Source of the DNA: Magnolia sinica
Taxonomy: Eukaryota > Streptophyta > Magnoliopsida > Magnoliales > Magnoliaceae
Assembly (NCBI RefSeq): GCF_029962835.1
Contig: NC_080589.1
Span: 21,287,586 to 21,351,585, forward strand
Reading direction: 5' to 3'
Length of the DNA stretch: 64,000 nucleotides
Shown here piece by piece: positions 1 through 11,270 of this stretch; positions within the stretch are counted from its first letter, which is position 1; each line of letters opens with the position of its first letter. The notes beneath the pieces are model-generated. The model was not told the origin of the DNA. It worked only from the letters and a program-made list of their open reading frames with translations, and searched no databases. A program made the translations under genes and the position numbers.

Positions 1-222
1 GAAGCATGCTCGGAAAAGAAGAAAGAGAATGTGAAGGGAGAGAAAGGAATAGATGCTGCATCCGAGTCCCGCAACTGCACCACGTTGCGCTGTGCGAGTC
101 GGGTGAACTCACTGGCTCGATTCGGTCGACTCTTTAGCAGAGTTGAGGCTCTGGCGTGGTCCAAGAAAGGTTGCTGGACACCCCAGTAGCCTTTTGAATG
201 AGAATGGAGAAAAGAAAGTGGA

Positions 223-272
<50 letters not shown>

Positions 273-954
273 GCTCGAGCTGCTCGAGCTGGTGCCGCAC
301 TGCACCAACTCGCCGCACCAGGCACCTTGGGCCGACTTCGGACTGAGTTGGGTCCGGTCCAGGCCAGCAACCCTGCTGCCGTATGGGTCCGGGTCATTCC
401 AAAAGAGAGAGGGAGAGAAACGAAGAAGCGAGGAGGGGATGTGTTGCGACACCGACTCCACTAGGACCGATCGAGTTGCTGACTCTCTCGAACCCAGTCG
501 AAATGGAGTTCGAGCTGGTTGGACTCATCAGAAATAAAGAGAAGGAAGGAAGAGAGCAGAGGAGAAGAAATGAGAGAGGAAGAGTGGACTCGGGTGCTGC
601 CGCAGCCATTGCAACAGCTAGTGTGGTCTTTAGGCCGAGTTAACTCTGCCGGCCAACGAGTTGTGGCTGAACTACTACATTTCTCAGCAATACCCCAAAG
701 ATCGTTAGAATCCAGTGCAACTCAGCTTAGTGCCAAGTTGGGTCAAGTCTCACAGGGTAAGGTACGTCCAACTAACTTGGCAAGTTTTCATAAATATGTT
801 AAATGAAGAAATAGAACTATAAGATCGTTCCTCCTCGGCGGAATCTTTGTTTTTCCTGTTTTTTCTCCTGTTCTCTTCCTCTTCTTTATATATATCTCGT
901 TATCTTTCCAAAAAAAAAAAAAAAAGACTAATATATTAATTTCACATCCCTTTC
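1..954. other. Non-genic repeat-like region with GA microsatellite
   Basis: No gene recognised. A (GA)n microsatellite lies at about 226-269, purine-rich stretches continue to about 590, and an A-run sits at about 909-925. Open frames here are low-complexity by-products (poly Arg-Glu on one strand, Ser-Leu on the other). The stretch ends in a pyrimidine-rich tract and CAG just before the first recognisable leucine-rich-repeat codons at 956, which could be an old intron acceptor. Confidence 0.5.
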
Positions 955-955
955 A

Positions 956-2982
956 GTCATTGATCTCTCCGAGAATTATCTTGGCCCGAGAATTCCAGAT
1001 TGGTTGTTCAATCTCAGCAGCCTAGAGTATCTTAATCTCAAATGGAATCGTTTTCAAGATCCAATTCCAAGTTCGCTTGGCAAGCTTTGCAACTTGTGTT
1101 CTTTAGATTTCTCAGGAAACTTAAACAGGGGAGAGATGACTGGATGCATTCAGGGAAGTATGGAGACACTGAATCTGGCATGGAATGGACTTAGTGGGTA
1201 TTTTCCTGATTGGTTATTGCATCATAAAAATCTTAAAACTCTTGATCTCAGTCAGAACAACTTGAATGGGTCTTTGCCCCAAAGTCTTGGACAACTTTCA
1301 GAGCTAATTAAATTCAGGATATCTTCTAATTCATTGGAGGGAAATGTGTCAGAAGCACACTTTGCCACTCTCACCAAATTGGAATCATTAGGTGAATTCT
1401 TTAGTTCTTAATGTTAGCTCCAATTGGATTCTTCCTTTTCACTTCAAACACATCAGAGTGAGTTCCAGTCGAGTAGGGCCCCGGTTTCCTGCATGGCTTC
1501 GTGAGCAAAGAGACATTTATGAACTTGACATGGCCAATGCGCAAATTTCAGATTCCATATCATATTGGTTTTGGAACTTGACTTCCCAAATCTCCTACTT
1601 GAATCATTCTCACAACCAAATCAATGACGGGATTTCAAATTCATTGCAGTTTGCTCCTGGCAGGAATCGATTATTTAAGTTTCAACTGCTTTAGACGTTC
1701 ATCGCCACACTCGTTTCTTAATGCAGGATTTTTGGATCTCTTAGACGATTCATTTTCCGGACCCATCCCCGTAACCTTTGGTGAAACATATCTTGATTTC
1801 TTATCTCTTTCTCATAACTATTTAAATGGTAGCATTATCCTGTCTTTATGTCAAATGGTGGATTTAGCGGTCCTTGATCTCTCATACCATAAATTAACTG
1901 CAGAACTTCCTCAGTGTTTGGGAAATTTGACTAGCTTGTTTGCAATGGATTTTGCAAAAAATAATAAGCATGGACGTATTCCTGAATCTTTAGGTTTTAT
2001 GCTTGAGCTGGAATGGTTGCGGTTGCATAGCAATAATTTTTCAGGTGAGCTTCCTACGTCATTGAGAAATTGCACCATTTTGACAGCTATCGATCTTAGT
2101 GAGAACAAATTCTCTGGAAACATACCAACATGGATAGGGGAAAGCCTATCAAATGTCTATATTCTCAACCTTTTGTCAAATATGTTTTTTGGAACTATTC
2201 CTCCACATCTGTGTTGTCTTACTTATCTTCAGATCTTGGATCTCGCACATAACAAGCTATTAGGAGCCATACCAAGGTGTTTAAGCAATTTCAGTGCCAT
2301 TGTTACAAAGGAGCATAAAAGTGAAACGATTGTGGGGATGGAATATCATGATGAAGATGAAGATGATTTGTTAGGTTATAAGGAAAACATAACAGCGGTT
2401 AAAGAATTAGCACGTCTATCTGAGCTACAAGGTTTGAATTTGTTTGGGAATCATTTGAAGAGAAACATTCTAAAGAAAATTTATGTCTTGAGACACTTAG
2501 AGTCTTTTGACCTGTCGTGGAATCAACTTTCTAGTACTATTCTGCAGAGCTTGCCAACATTAAATTTCTCAAGTAGTCTCGATCTCTCACATAATAAACT
2601 ATTCAGGTAAATTCTGTCGGGCATATTTCATCAGGCAGCCAACTATAGACTTTTACTGATCCTTCCATTTATATTGACAACCTTGATCATTGTAGGCTTT
2701 TGCTTCCAAAAGAGTGTCCAAAAGATAAGATGTCTTAGAACTCTAGTGCCCATGGGCAATGGAGTTGAAGAAGAGGAGAAAGGGTTCGAGTGGGTATGGT
2801 TTTTCACTTGCATGACACCAGGATTTATGGTTGAATTTTGGGGAGTACATGGCGTTTTACTCTTCAAAAAGTCATGGAGGATTGCATATTATCAACTTTA
2901 CGATAAAATGATGGATAAGATATTCGTTCTATGGGTAACAAATGTGGCTAAGTTGAGGACAATGCTACAAGATAGGAAGTGA
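956..2982 (+). pseudogene. LRR receptor-like protein (RLP) pseudogene
   Basis: Remnant of a cell-surface leucine-rich-repeat receptor-like protein of the Cf/EIX type, which normally perceives apoplastic ligands and lacks a kinase. Repeats are obvious: IDLSENYLG, LKTLDLSQNNLNGSLP, LTAIDLSENKFSGNIP, LQILDLAHNKL. The reading frame changes near 1390 and again near 1650-1720, and a stop follows SLDLSHNKLFR at about 2608. The usual cysteine cap after the last repeats is missing, yet the family's C-terminal part is recognisable at 2692-2981: an acidic EEEEKGFEW stretch, a membrane segment around MVEFWGVHGVLLFKKSWR, and a short basic cytosolic tail ending LQDRK. Part of the island domain after YKENI is also deleted. 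No signal peptide or N-terminal repeats are present. Several independent lesions make this a pseudogene; expression as RNA remains possible. Confidence 0.9.
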
Positions 2983-2990
2983 AGGATGGT
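2125..2990 (+). repeat. Left arm of inverted duplication of the RLP 3' part
   Basis: This part of the RLP pseudogene, from about the ENKFSGNIP repeat to the end of the coding tail, recurs in reverse complement at about 5161-6095. Landmarks match in order: the tail around 2941-2985 with 5161-5215, the acidic stretch with about 5375-5400, and the repeat around 2230-2270 with about 5955-5990. The arms differ by many substitutions and small indels. Confidence 0.85.
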
Positions 2991-3324
2991 GCACATATTA
3001 AAGCTAAAGGCCCATACAACACTTATTTAAAATGGAAAAAGGACATCTTTAAACTGAGTTTGGAACATGTTCAACATAAAATATACAAAATGATTTTATT
3101 TATTGGTTATTTTCGAGAAAGTCATTCACCTAGGAATATGTCGAATTTGTCAACTCAAGAATTTGGAGAATTTTCCTTGAGTATTTTCTGTATTGCTTCA
3201 ACCCAAATGTGGGTTTAAATAACCATTCTACAAGACTAAACAAGGAAGTTTTTTTTAGAACTTCTCCCTAGTGTATTACAATAAATGATAACCCATGACA
3301 ACTCATATACACAATATTCTCACA
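2990..3324 (-). repeat. 3' LTR of the copia remnant
   Basis: On the minus strand it begins TGTGAGAATATTG right after the polypurine tract and may end in TATGTGCA at 2990, about 335 bp. A TATA-like TTATTTAAA lies inside at about 3210-3220. The first ~95 bp are repeated with substitutions at 5055-5153 as the 5' LTR remnant. The TG start is certain; the CA end is an inference, because the sequence left of it is the RLP arm. Confidence 0.7.
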
Positions 3325-5153
3325 CCCCCCCTCAAATTGATATGGGATTATGAACCAACATCAGTTTGCCACGAAGAAACTTATGACAAGATGAGGTCAC
3401 AGTTTTGGTAAATAAATCAGCAAGTTGTCACATGAGGAAGAGAAATAATTCCAACTTTATATTTTTCTCTCGCAAAGTGGCAGTCGACTTCAATGTGTTT
3501 AGTGTGCTTGTGAAATACGGGATTGGAAGCCAACTGAATAACACTGAGGTTGTTAGCATATAATGGAGTCGGCAAAGACAAATGAATCTCAAGATCTGTC
3601 AACAATCCCTGTAACCAAGTAATTTCACTACATGCTTCTACCATTGCATGGTATTCGGCTTCTGTACTGGATTTAGATATTGTGGTTTGCTTCTTACACT
3701 TCCAACTAACCAATGCTTGTCCTAAGAAAACACAATAGCCAGTAGTGGACCATCGTGAAATGGGACATCGTGCCCAATCTGCGTCAGAGTAAGCAAATAA
3801 TTGTAGATCGTGCGATGATGGAAAGAGAAGTGCCTGATTGAGGGTACCTTGAAGGTATCAAATAATGAGATGAACTGCGGTCATATGTAATTTGCGAGGT
3901 GCCTCAACAAACTAGCTAACAACATGAACTGCATATGATATATCAAGACGAGACATAGGGAGATAGACTAAGCTCCTAACTAGCTGCCTATAGGATGTAA
4001 CATCTGAGAGAAGGTTTCCATCATCTTTCCCATACTTGATATTTAATTTCGTAGGAGTCTCATGGGTATTGTTATTTGTAAGGTTCGCTAGCTTGATCAA
4101 ATCACAGGTATACTTCCGTTGGCTCATGAGATAACCTTAAGTATTACGAGAAATTTCAAGACCCAAAAAATATGTTAATGGTCCCATATCCTTCATATGA
4201 AATGAGGAGTGAAGTAATGATTTGAGATCGGCAATTCCTTGAACATCATTGCCTGTGATGAGAATATCATCAACATAGACCAATAAAGCAACAAGGCATG
4301 AATTAGACTTGAGAATAAACAGTGATGAGTCATATTGGCTTTGAGAATAGCCCATCGTGGTTAACACCCCAGGAAAATTTTCAAACCATGCTCTCGGTGC
4401 TTATTTGAGCCCATATAAAGCTTTAGATAGCTTGCAAATTGAGCGCGGATCCTTGGACTTATAACCGAGGGGTTGCTTTAAGAAAACTTATTCCTTAAGA
4501 TTCCCATGGAGGAAAGCATTCTCGACATCGAGTTGACTAAGCTGCTAACCTTTATAAGAACTTGTAGCAATCAAGGAATGGACCATTTTCATTTTTCCCA
4601 CCGGAGCGAATGTCTCATCATAATCAACTTCATACTCTTGTTTATAGCCCTGGGCCACTAGCCGAGCTTTGTATCGATTTAAGCTCCCATTATATTTTAA
4701 TTTCATAGTATATACAAATTTGCTGCCCATCACTTGCTTCCCCTTAGGTAATGGAACCAGTGTCCAAGTAGCATTCTCTTCGAGTGCCTGAATCTTATCA
4801 TCCATGGCCTTTACCCAACACGGTTGTGTATATGCTTGAGAATAAGAAGTAAGGACAACCAAATAATCTAATCCAGAAAAGAAGGTATGATGAGAGGCAA
4901 AAAGATTTAATCGACAGAGAGGAATAGACGGACGACTGGAACGACGTAATTGGATCTCAGTGGAAGGCGGGACAGTTACCTGCACTATAGGAGAAGAGGA
5001 CACTTGAACGGAAGCAAGAACAGCTGTGGGAGATGACCCAAGAGAGATACTATGTACAAGACTTTACAAGGAAGCTTATTTAGAGCTTCTTCATACATAG
5101 TATATTACAACTAATGATAACTCATGACAACTCATATACACAATATTCTCATA
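2990..5153 (-). mobile_element. Ty1/copia LTR retrotransposon remnant
   Basis: A decayed copia element read on the minus strand. Integrase-proximal and gag parts are missing. The reverse transcriptase starts near 5003 (WVKAMDDKIQALEENATW, then YKARLVAQGYKQ); the palm motif LLVYVDDILITGND lies at about 4250-4290, and the RNase H part (SKSSTEAEYHAMVEA) at about 3640-3690. Stops and frame changes separate these blocks at about 3880, 4130 and 4400-4540. At the 3' end a G-rich polypurine tract (3325-3333) directly abuts an LTR starting TGTGAGAAT at 3324, with an end candidate at 2990. A truncated copy of the same LTR start lies at about 5040-5153, directly upstream of the truncated polyprotein. 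I find no target duplication. Inactive. Confidence 0.9.
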
Positions 5154-5160
5154 AAGTTTG

Positions 5161-6095
5161 CCTCACCATGCTTCACTTCCTGTTTTGTAGCATTGTCATC
5201 AACTTAGCTACCTTTGTTACCCACAGAACGAAGATCTTATCCATCATTTTATCAGAAAGTTGATAATAAACAATCCTTCATGGCTTCTTGAAGAGTAGAA
5301 CGCCATATACTCCTCAAAATCCGACTACAAATCTTGGTGCCATGCTAGTGAAAAACCATACCCACTTGAATCCTTATTCCTCTTCTTCAACTCCATTGCC
5401 CATGACCACCAAACTTTGAAATGTTACCTTTTGGACACTCTTTTGGAAGCAGAGGCCCACAAAGCTTAAGGTTGTTAATATAAATGGAAGGATCAGTAAA
5501 AGACTAGAGTTAGTTGCCCGACGGAATCTGCCTGACCGAATATACCTGAACGACTTATTATGTAAGAGATCGAGGCTACTTATGAAATTTAATGTTGACG
5601 AACTCTACGAAATATTACCAGAAAGTTGATTCCACGACAGGTTAAAAGACTACAATTGTCGCAAGTTATTGATTTTCTTTGGAATATTTTCTATCAAATG
5701 ATTTTTAGATAAATTCAAACATTGCAGCCTGGATAGACATGTTAATTCTTCAGGGATCTCCGGATAGATGATTGCTTGAGAGATTTATCATAGTTACAAG
5801 GAAAAGAGTCTTAGTATAATCAAGTTTCATTCCTTTAGTAACCATCGCATGTTCTCCTTATAACCTGCCAAATTATCTTCATCTTCATCATGATACTCTA
5901 CCCTCACAATCGTTCCACTTTCATGCTCTGAAATTGCTAAAACACCTTGGTATGGCTCCTAATAGCTTGGTATGTGCGAGATCGAAGGTCTAAAGTAAAA
6001 CAGCACAACTATGGAGGTAGTTTCAGAAAATATATATGATCGAAGGTTGAGAATATAGAGATATGATAGCCTTTCCCCTATAACATAGTCTAAGA
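5161..6095 (-). repeat. Right arm of inverted RLP duplication
   Basis: Reverse-complement copy of the RLP 3' part (2125-2990). Read on the minus strand it gives the same tail, acidic stretch and leucine-rich repeats, with extra indels, so it is also non-coding. It ends near 6095, opposite about 2125. Together with the left arm it could fold into a long hairpin around the copia remnant if transcribed as one RNA. Confidence 0.85.
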
Positions 6096-7326
6096 AAAGG
6101 TTGGACCAGATGGCCAAACCCAACCTAGCTCAAAACCCAAAATAATTTAGTAAACCATAAATATGGTACGTGTTGCTACCAATTCAATCAAACAAGGCCA
6201 CTTGTGTGATTAAGAGCTTGGATTGGATTTCTGTGTGGACGTACCAGAGTCCACTCGACAAAAAAAAAGGGGGTCAAACTGAACATATGAAAAAAGTGAA
6301 ATAAACGACGGATTTGGGTCATTGCAAAAAAGGCTTGGTTTAAATGACCCAGTTAAACAGTTGCTATCATAACAGTCTTAACCCTAATTAGGGTTTGAAG
6401 CGGGTTGACTATAGGTACAGGCGAAATCCGTCGTTACTTGCCGGTAGCTTATTAGCAACGGTTTTGGTCCGTCGCACATTCAAATTTTAGTTGAGCCTTA
6501 AAAGCCACTAGAACACCGAAAATGCCCTAAAATCCATTTCCCTCTTACTTCGTGATCTCCCTTTCTCACTCTCGATCTCCCTCTCCCTCTTGCGTGAAAA
6601 GAGTTGGAAATGGGGTTTTTGGGTTAAAAGGGTTGGTCTAAAATAATGGCACGATAGGGTCTGTGACAGGAATTGGTAGTGGCATTGGCAACAATCGTAA
6701 AAAATTAGGAAGACAATCATAGTGACGGTGGTTGGTGCAGCTGGCGACGATGTTTGGTGGTGGTGGGTGTGGCCGACCACCGAAAACAAGGAAAACAACT
6801 GTAGTATGGTGTTTTTGTGTTGCTGGACCGATAGAGGGAGAGGCATCTAGACAATTTTGGGCTAACAATGGGATGGGTGGTGATTGGCAATAGGGGAAGG
6901 GTAACCAGATGGGTTGGGTTCATGGATGAGGAGCTACCAAACAAGGAGAAGGTTACCAGAAAGGGATTGTAGGTCAGAGGGTTGCGGCGGGATGAATTTG
7001 GACCGAGAACGGTTATGACAGTCAGGCGGCTGTGAGGTGCGACAATGGCAGATTCGAGGTTGATTTTGGTGATGGGTTGGGGTGTGGGCAGGGTTTGGGT
7101 TTGGAAGAAGATAATGCCAGTGATGGGTTGTGGTACCTACAGGATTCAGGATTGGAAAAAGTTGTTGCGGACAGGGTTAGTTTTGTTTTTTGTTTTTTTA
7201 AATTTCTTATGCCGTAGACAAGCAACTAGAGAAATCATAACCCTTGAACTCCAAGGGATTGAATAGCAAGGACAAGGAGAGGTTGTCTGTGCCGTCCACC
7301 TCCATCAGGAAGCTTCATGGCTCCCT

Positions 7327-7383
<57 letters not shown>

Positions 7384-7713
7384 CAATGGATATATATTCT
7401 TACTTTCTTCTTTTAGATGATTCCAGAGAAAAAAAAAGCAAGGAAATCTCCAAATACCTCTTTTAAGGTTAGTATTATCACTATCATTTTCTTTTCGTCT
7501 ATCTTGGTGCTTTGTTTTCCCGTACTAACATAATTGTCTTCTAACTGTTCGATGAAATTCCTTAGAGGGCATCTGCTACGCAAAGAAAGACTACAACCTT
7601 GCGAAGCATCCAGATATAGATGTCCACAAATTGGAGTTCTTGTTTGGGCTCTGCTATTGTATTGGCTGCTGCTAATTTATATTTTCATTCTTATATGAAA
7701 ATTTTTCCTTACA
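6096..7713. other. Unassigned region with CT/TA microsatellite
   Basis: No gene recognised. A compound (CT)n(TA)n microsatellite occupies about 7327-7381. The motif pair GACGGATTT (about 6308) and GGTCCGTCGC (about 6466) suggests a transposon terminus but no full inverted repeat was defined. The last ~280 bases before 7714 are pyrimidine-rich and may be the old leader of the HMGB fragment. Confidence 0.4.
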
Positions 7714-9119
7714 ATGAAGGCAGCAAAGGGAAAGGGGGCTACAAAGAAGGAAACCAAGGAAGCTTTGAAGCCGGTTGAAGACAGGTTAATTGAAAGCTCA
7801 TGTTTATTGGTTTTAATCCTTCTTATTTCGTATGCTTCGAGACAGCGAGTGTTGTTTCATATTTTACAATCAGCATTTATCTTTTGGATTTGTAGTTGAG
7901 GGGCATTGTTTCATGTTTCTTTCTCATATGATTGCATGTAACATGGATATAGACATGGGGTCTATGAAGCCTGTGACAGTGACATGCGGTACCAATAGAT
8001 GATGTTGAGAAAAGAGGCTGGGTTCTGTATTAGTGTTTGATATAGAAAATTCACTGTGTTTGGTCATGTGGTGTCCATGGTTTGGTGATCTTGACCATTG
8101 AAGCATTGAGCTGATGGTCCCCATCATGCACCATTCCCTCAAAATCTCTTCAATCAGATAATCCCAAACCTTTTAAGTCATTGGCCTGTAAGTAGATGGT
8201 TAAGAAGAAGTACAACAGTCCATACTTGAATGGTCAATGGTAAGAAGGCTAGAGATTGATGGCTAGGATCTTCCAATTTGGGATATTTTGGGGGCATGGT
8301 TTTTATGATGGGCTGGATAACCCAACCATGGCTCCATGCCACATCACCAACTTCATGTGCAATGGGGAAGTTTACTGTCGGTTACTAATAGAGAACTCGG
8401 ACTATTGAAAATACATTATTCTAGAGATACTGGTCTGTAGAAGGATAAGATACGGAACATCTCTAAATCTTAGCAGTCACTTGTGTTTCAGCTGAAATGT
8501 TTCATTTTGGTCCCTATTCCAGAAGAAAAATACCCCCAACTTTTTATTTTGCTGAAATTGCATTCCATTTTGGTCCAATCTGGCGAAAATAACATAAACA
8601 GGCAGTTCCAGCTGAAATGGGCCCTCAAGGACAAGATCAGGGAACTTTTTCCCAGCCATTTTGACCACTAATTCCAGAGTTAAACTCACTACACAGTATT
8701 TGGTGATGGACATGTACCTTTCTTCATTTTAGAAAGGTTGGGAAGAGCAAGCTGCTATTAAAGGTGAAGAGTAGTAAAAAAACGGGTGTGTGTGTGTGTG
8801 TGTGTGTGTGTGGTGAATTATGTAAGCAGTGTTGCATTTTTATGATTTTATGTAAGCAGTGTTGCATTTTTATGATTTTATCTTATGCTCATCTCTTTAA
8901 TATTGTATCATACAGAGAAGAGTTTAGAAAGATTTGCAAACAAGAGCATCCTAATGTGAAGTCTGTCTCAGCTGTAAGTATTGAAGGGGTTTTAAGGTGA
9001 TTTCCTATTGCGATTCAATTGATTTGGGTTTTGGATTGACTAATTAATTTGGAGGTTGGATGCTGCAACTGAAGGTTGGGAAGGCTGGGATAGAGAAGTG
9101 GAAGTCATTGTCTGATGCT
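7714..9119 (+). pseudogene. HMGB (high-mobility-group box) gene fragment
   Basis: Four exon-like blocks of a plant HMGB chromatin protein, with introns kept. Block 1 (7714-7784) gives MKAAKGKGATKKETKEALK and ends at a GT donor. Block 2 (from 8733) continues in phase as KVGKSKLLLKVKSSKK and runs into a (GT)n microsatellite. Block 3 (8916-8973) gives EEFRKICKQEHPNVKSVSA. Block 4 (9075-9119) gives VGKAGIEKWKSLSDA with a GTAAGT donor. The first helix of the HMG box (the KPKRPPSAFFVF-type part) is absent, replaced by the microsatellite and a 30-bp tandem duplication; helix III and the acidic tail are also absent. It cannot encode a working HMG box. It is the first of several gene fragments on this strand, so capture or translocation is more likely than local decay. 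Confidence 0.85.
8787..8880. repeat. (GT)n microsatellite and 30-bp tandem duplication
   Basis: A run of GT dinucleotides at about 8787-8812 is followed by two head-to-tail copies of a 30-bp unit beginning TGTAAGCAGTG (about 8821-8880). The pair replaces the HMG-box exon that should lie here, so slippage or repair at this point probably accompanied loss of the exon. Confidence 0.8.
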
Positions 9120-9444
9120 GTAAGTGTTCTGATGTTTGCTGCAAGTAATTAAATCCTTGAAATGTGTTAAGGTAATGGAAGATTAAATGACAGGCCTTCA
9201 AAATCTGATGATGTAATTTAACTTAGAAAATTCAAGTGATCTATCATTTTTGTAAAGCCGTTGCCAAATTCATTGATGTGTTTCTCCAACTCGATTAGCA
9301 TCTGCACCAATCAATCTGTGCAAACGACTTGTATTGTGATTTTGAATATCTAGTTGTCTGCCCAAGCCAGGCGGGGGTAAAAAATTGGGCCTAGACTGTA
9401 AGGTTTAAAACCTTGGAGCATGAGTTGGACTTGACGAGGGCCCA

Positions 9445-10119
9445 CTACCCCGAATCCACGGAGCTTCTCTGGACTCCTCACAGAGACTTCTCGAATCCAC
9501 GAGGAAAAGAAAGCAGAAAATAGAAATAAATTCTAATAAATTCGAAATTGATTAATTGATGAATAAAAACGAGTTCACAACCCTTTAAATAGGGCTACCA
9601 AGCAATGGGAAAGAAATTAGAAGCAAACTACAACTCAAACTCTTAGAATCCGCGACTTACTATAAATAGTAAACTTACTATTTATAGACGGTCGTGATGT
9701 CTACTAGTGCGCAAGGTTTTCGGCCAAAAATAGTAAGTGTCCTATTTGGCTTCACCAAACCGTTCTCCTAATTATTCTAAGCTCTTTTCACGTTGGGCGC
9801 AACTCCTAAAGCCCGACGGATGAAGAGTTATAATCAAACTAAAACTTACTATTTATAGTAAAAACGAAATTAAAACGGGGAAACGACCATCGATCCAGGG
9901 GTTTTTCGCAATTCCGGGCTGCGCAACCCGGCGTAGCTGGGTTGGTTGGCTTCAGTAGCTCGTTCTACCCCAAAATCATATATTTTACGTCAGATAACTC
10001 ATTCCGGATTGCAAGATACGCCCGATTTAAGGTTCGATGGTCTGGATCACTTCTGTCGTCGACCGGGCCTTTTCTGATCCATCTTGGCCATGTAATTGTC
10101 TGCGACCCGCTCTACATCA
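9445..10119 (-). mobile_element. LTR-like repeat, copy 1 (34-bp flanking repeats)
   Basis: About 675 bp of non-coding sequence that recurs in opposite orientation in DXS intron 4 (28279-28958). On the minus strand it begins TGATGTAGAG at 10119, carries the TACTATAAATAG-type motifs, and is cut short at GGATTCGGGGTAG near 9445 relative to the other copy. Both sides carry the same 34-bp sequence (9411-9444 and 10120-10153) with one mismatch, far longer than the 5 bp expected of an LTR element. No coding capacity. Confidence 0.7.
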
Positions 10120-10280
10120 CCTTCGAGCATGAGTTGGACTTGACGAGGGCCCATCTCAAGTTGGCAGAAAACCCTATTGAGTACTTGATAAGTTTTCTTG
10201 TTTAGATACTTGTGTTGTAGCCTGGTTTAAAATATTGTGGGTTCTTGATCCTGAATATGTTCTTTGCATGGTGTCTGCAG

Positions 10281-10903
10281 TACAGAAGCTGTCACATTCA
10301 TGTTTACTTATGGTTTCAGTGCTATTGTAAGGTAAGTTGGAGTTGATAGACAAATTCCATATCTAAGATGCTATTTTCTTCTCCTATATTTCCTCAGTTA
10401 CTGATAAGAATACTTCCATGATAGCACTCGCGTGTGGAATGAGCTGGGCGCTGGGCATGTTGATCAAGCTAAGAATGCTGTGGCAGTGACACTAAAGCTC
10501 TCCATTATTCTTGCAACAGTGATTGTCTTTTCTCTTGCCTTTGGTCATAATATCAGGGCAAGTTCTTTCAGTAACAGCCCCATAATAATAAAAGAATTTG
10601 CTTCAATGACCCCACTACTTGTGGTTTCCATGTTATTGGATTCTGCATGAGGCGTTTTGTCAGGTTATTATTACTACTTTGCAGAATTTCCTCATTTACT
10701 TTTGGTGCTAACTGAGCCAAATAATCATCATCCAAGCATTATCCCAATTAATTTGGGTATCATTGTCATGTCCTGTTCGATTGGTGATTTTCAGGGGTAT
10801 CTTGAGGATGTGGTTGGCAGCATGGACCAACTCGGCAGCCTTCTATGTTATTGGCATGCCAATAGCTATCCTCCTTGCATTCAAGTCATCACTGTATGAA
10901 AAG
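10281..10903 (+). pseudogene. MATE-family (DTX) transporter gene fragment
   Basis: Three exon blocks of a multidrug and toxin extrusion transporter, normally a 12-helix H+-coupled exporter. Block 1 (10281-10331) gives TEAVTFMFTYGFSAIV; it joins in phase to block 2 (10425 on), giving STRVWNELGAGHVDQAKNA and two membrane-like stretches to LLVVSMLLDSA. A TGA then replaces the expected Gln before GVLSG. Block 3 (about 10799-10903) has another in-frame stop and a small deletion that shifts the frame before AAFYVIGMPIAILLAFK. The N-terminal two thirds and the last helices are absent. Two stops and one frameshift show it is dead; the retained introns show it did not come from a processed mRNA. Confidence 0.88.
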
Positions 10904-11078
10904 GTTAGTTGTTTTCGTAGGAACAAGAACTGTACAGACATTTTAGGCTTCATATTCAATGTGATTTGCTAGATATTATTGTTGGAAGACGGCGCCAAAT
11001 CAGTGAATATTCTGTTGCTTTTGGATGAGGATCCCTGTAAAACCTGAATAATGGGGAAAACACCCCAATGAAGCCTTA
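10904..11078. other. Intergenic, nothing recognised
   Basis: Follows the GT donor of the MATE fragment; presumably the remainder of its next intron. No further MATE exon was found. Confidence 0.4.
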
Positions 11079-11270
11079 GGGCCCATTTGGTTGCCACTTA
11101 AAAATGAGTTCATCTCACTTTATTTAATTGTAATTATAAGTTAGAGATAAAAAAATCTGGTATTGGCTAAAAATATAACCAACAATTTGTATAAACTATG
11201 ATTTTAATACGTAATTGATATTAATTAAAATGAGTTGATGTCATTTTTAGGTGGCAACTAAACAAGCCCA
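11079..11270. mobile_element. MITE with ~35-bp terminal inverted repeats
   Basis: A 192-bp A+T-rich element. Its left end GGGCCCATTTGGTTGCCAC and the reverse complement of its right end TGGGCTTGTTTAGTTGCCAC form imperfect terminal inverted repeats that continue through CTTAAAAATGA / CCTAAAAATGA. A TTA precedes the left end and TTT follows the right, so a 3-bp TTA target duplication of Tourist type is only partly supported. No coding capacity. Confidence 0.75.

Noticed and set aside
143-464. Overlapping small ORFs near the window start
   Set aside because: They translate a GA microsatellite into Arg-Glu or Ser-Leu runs; no codon bias or homology is visible.
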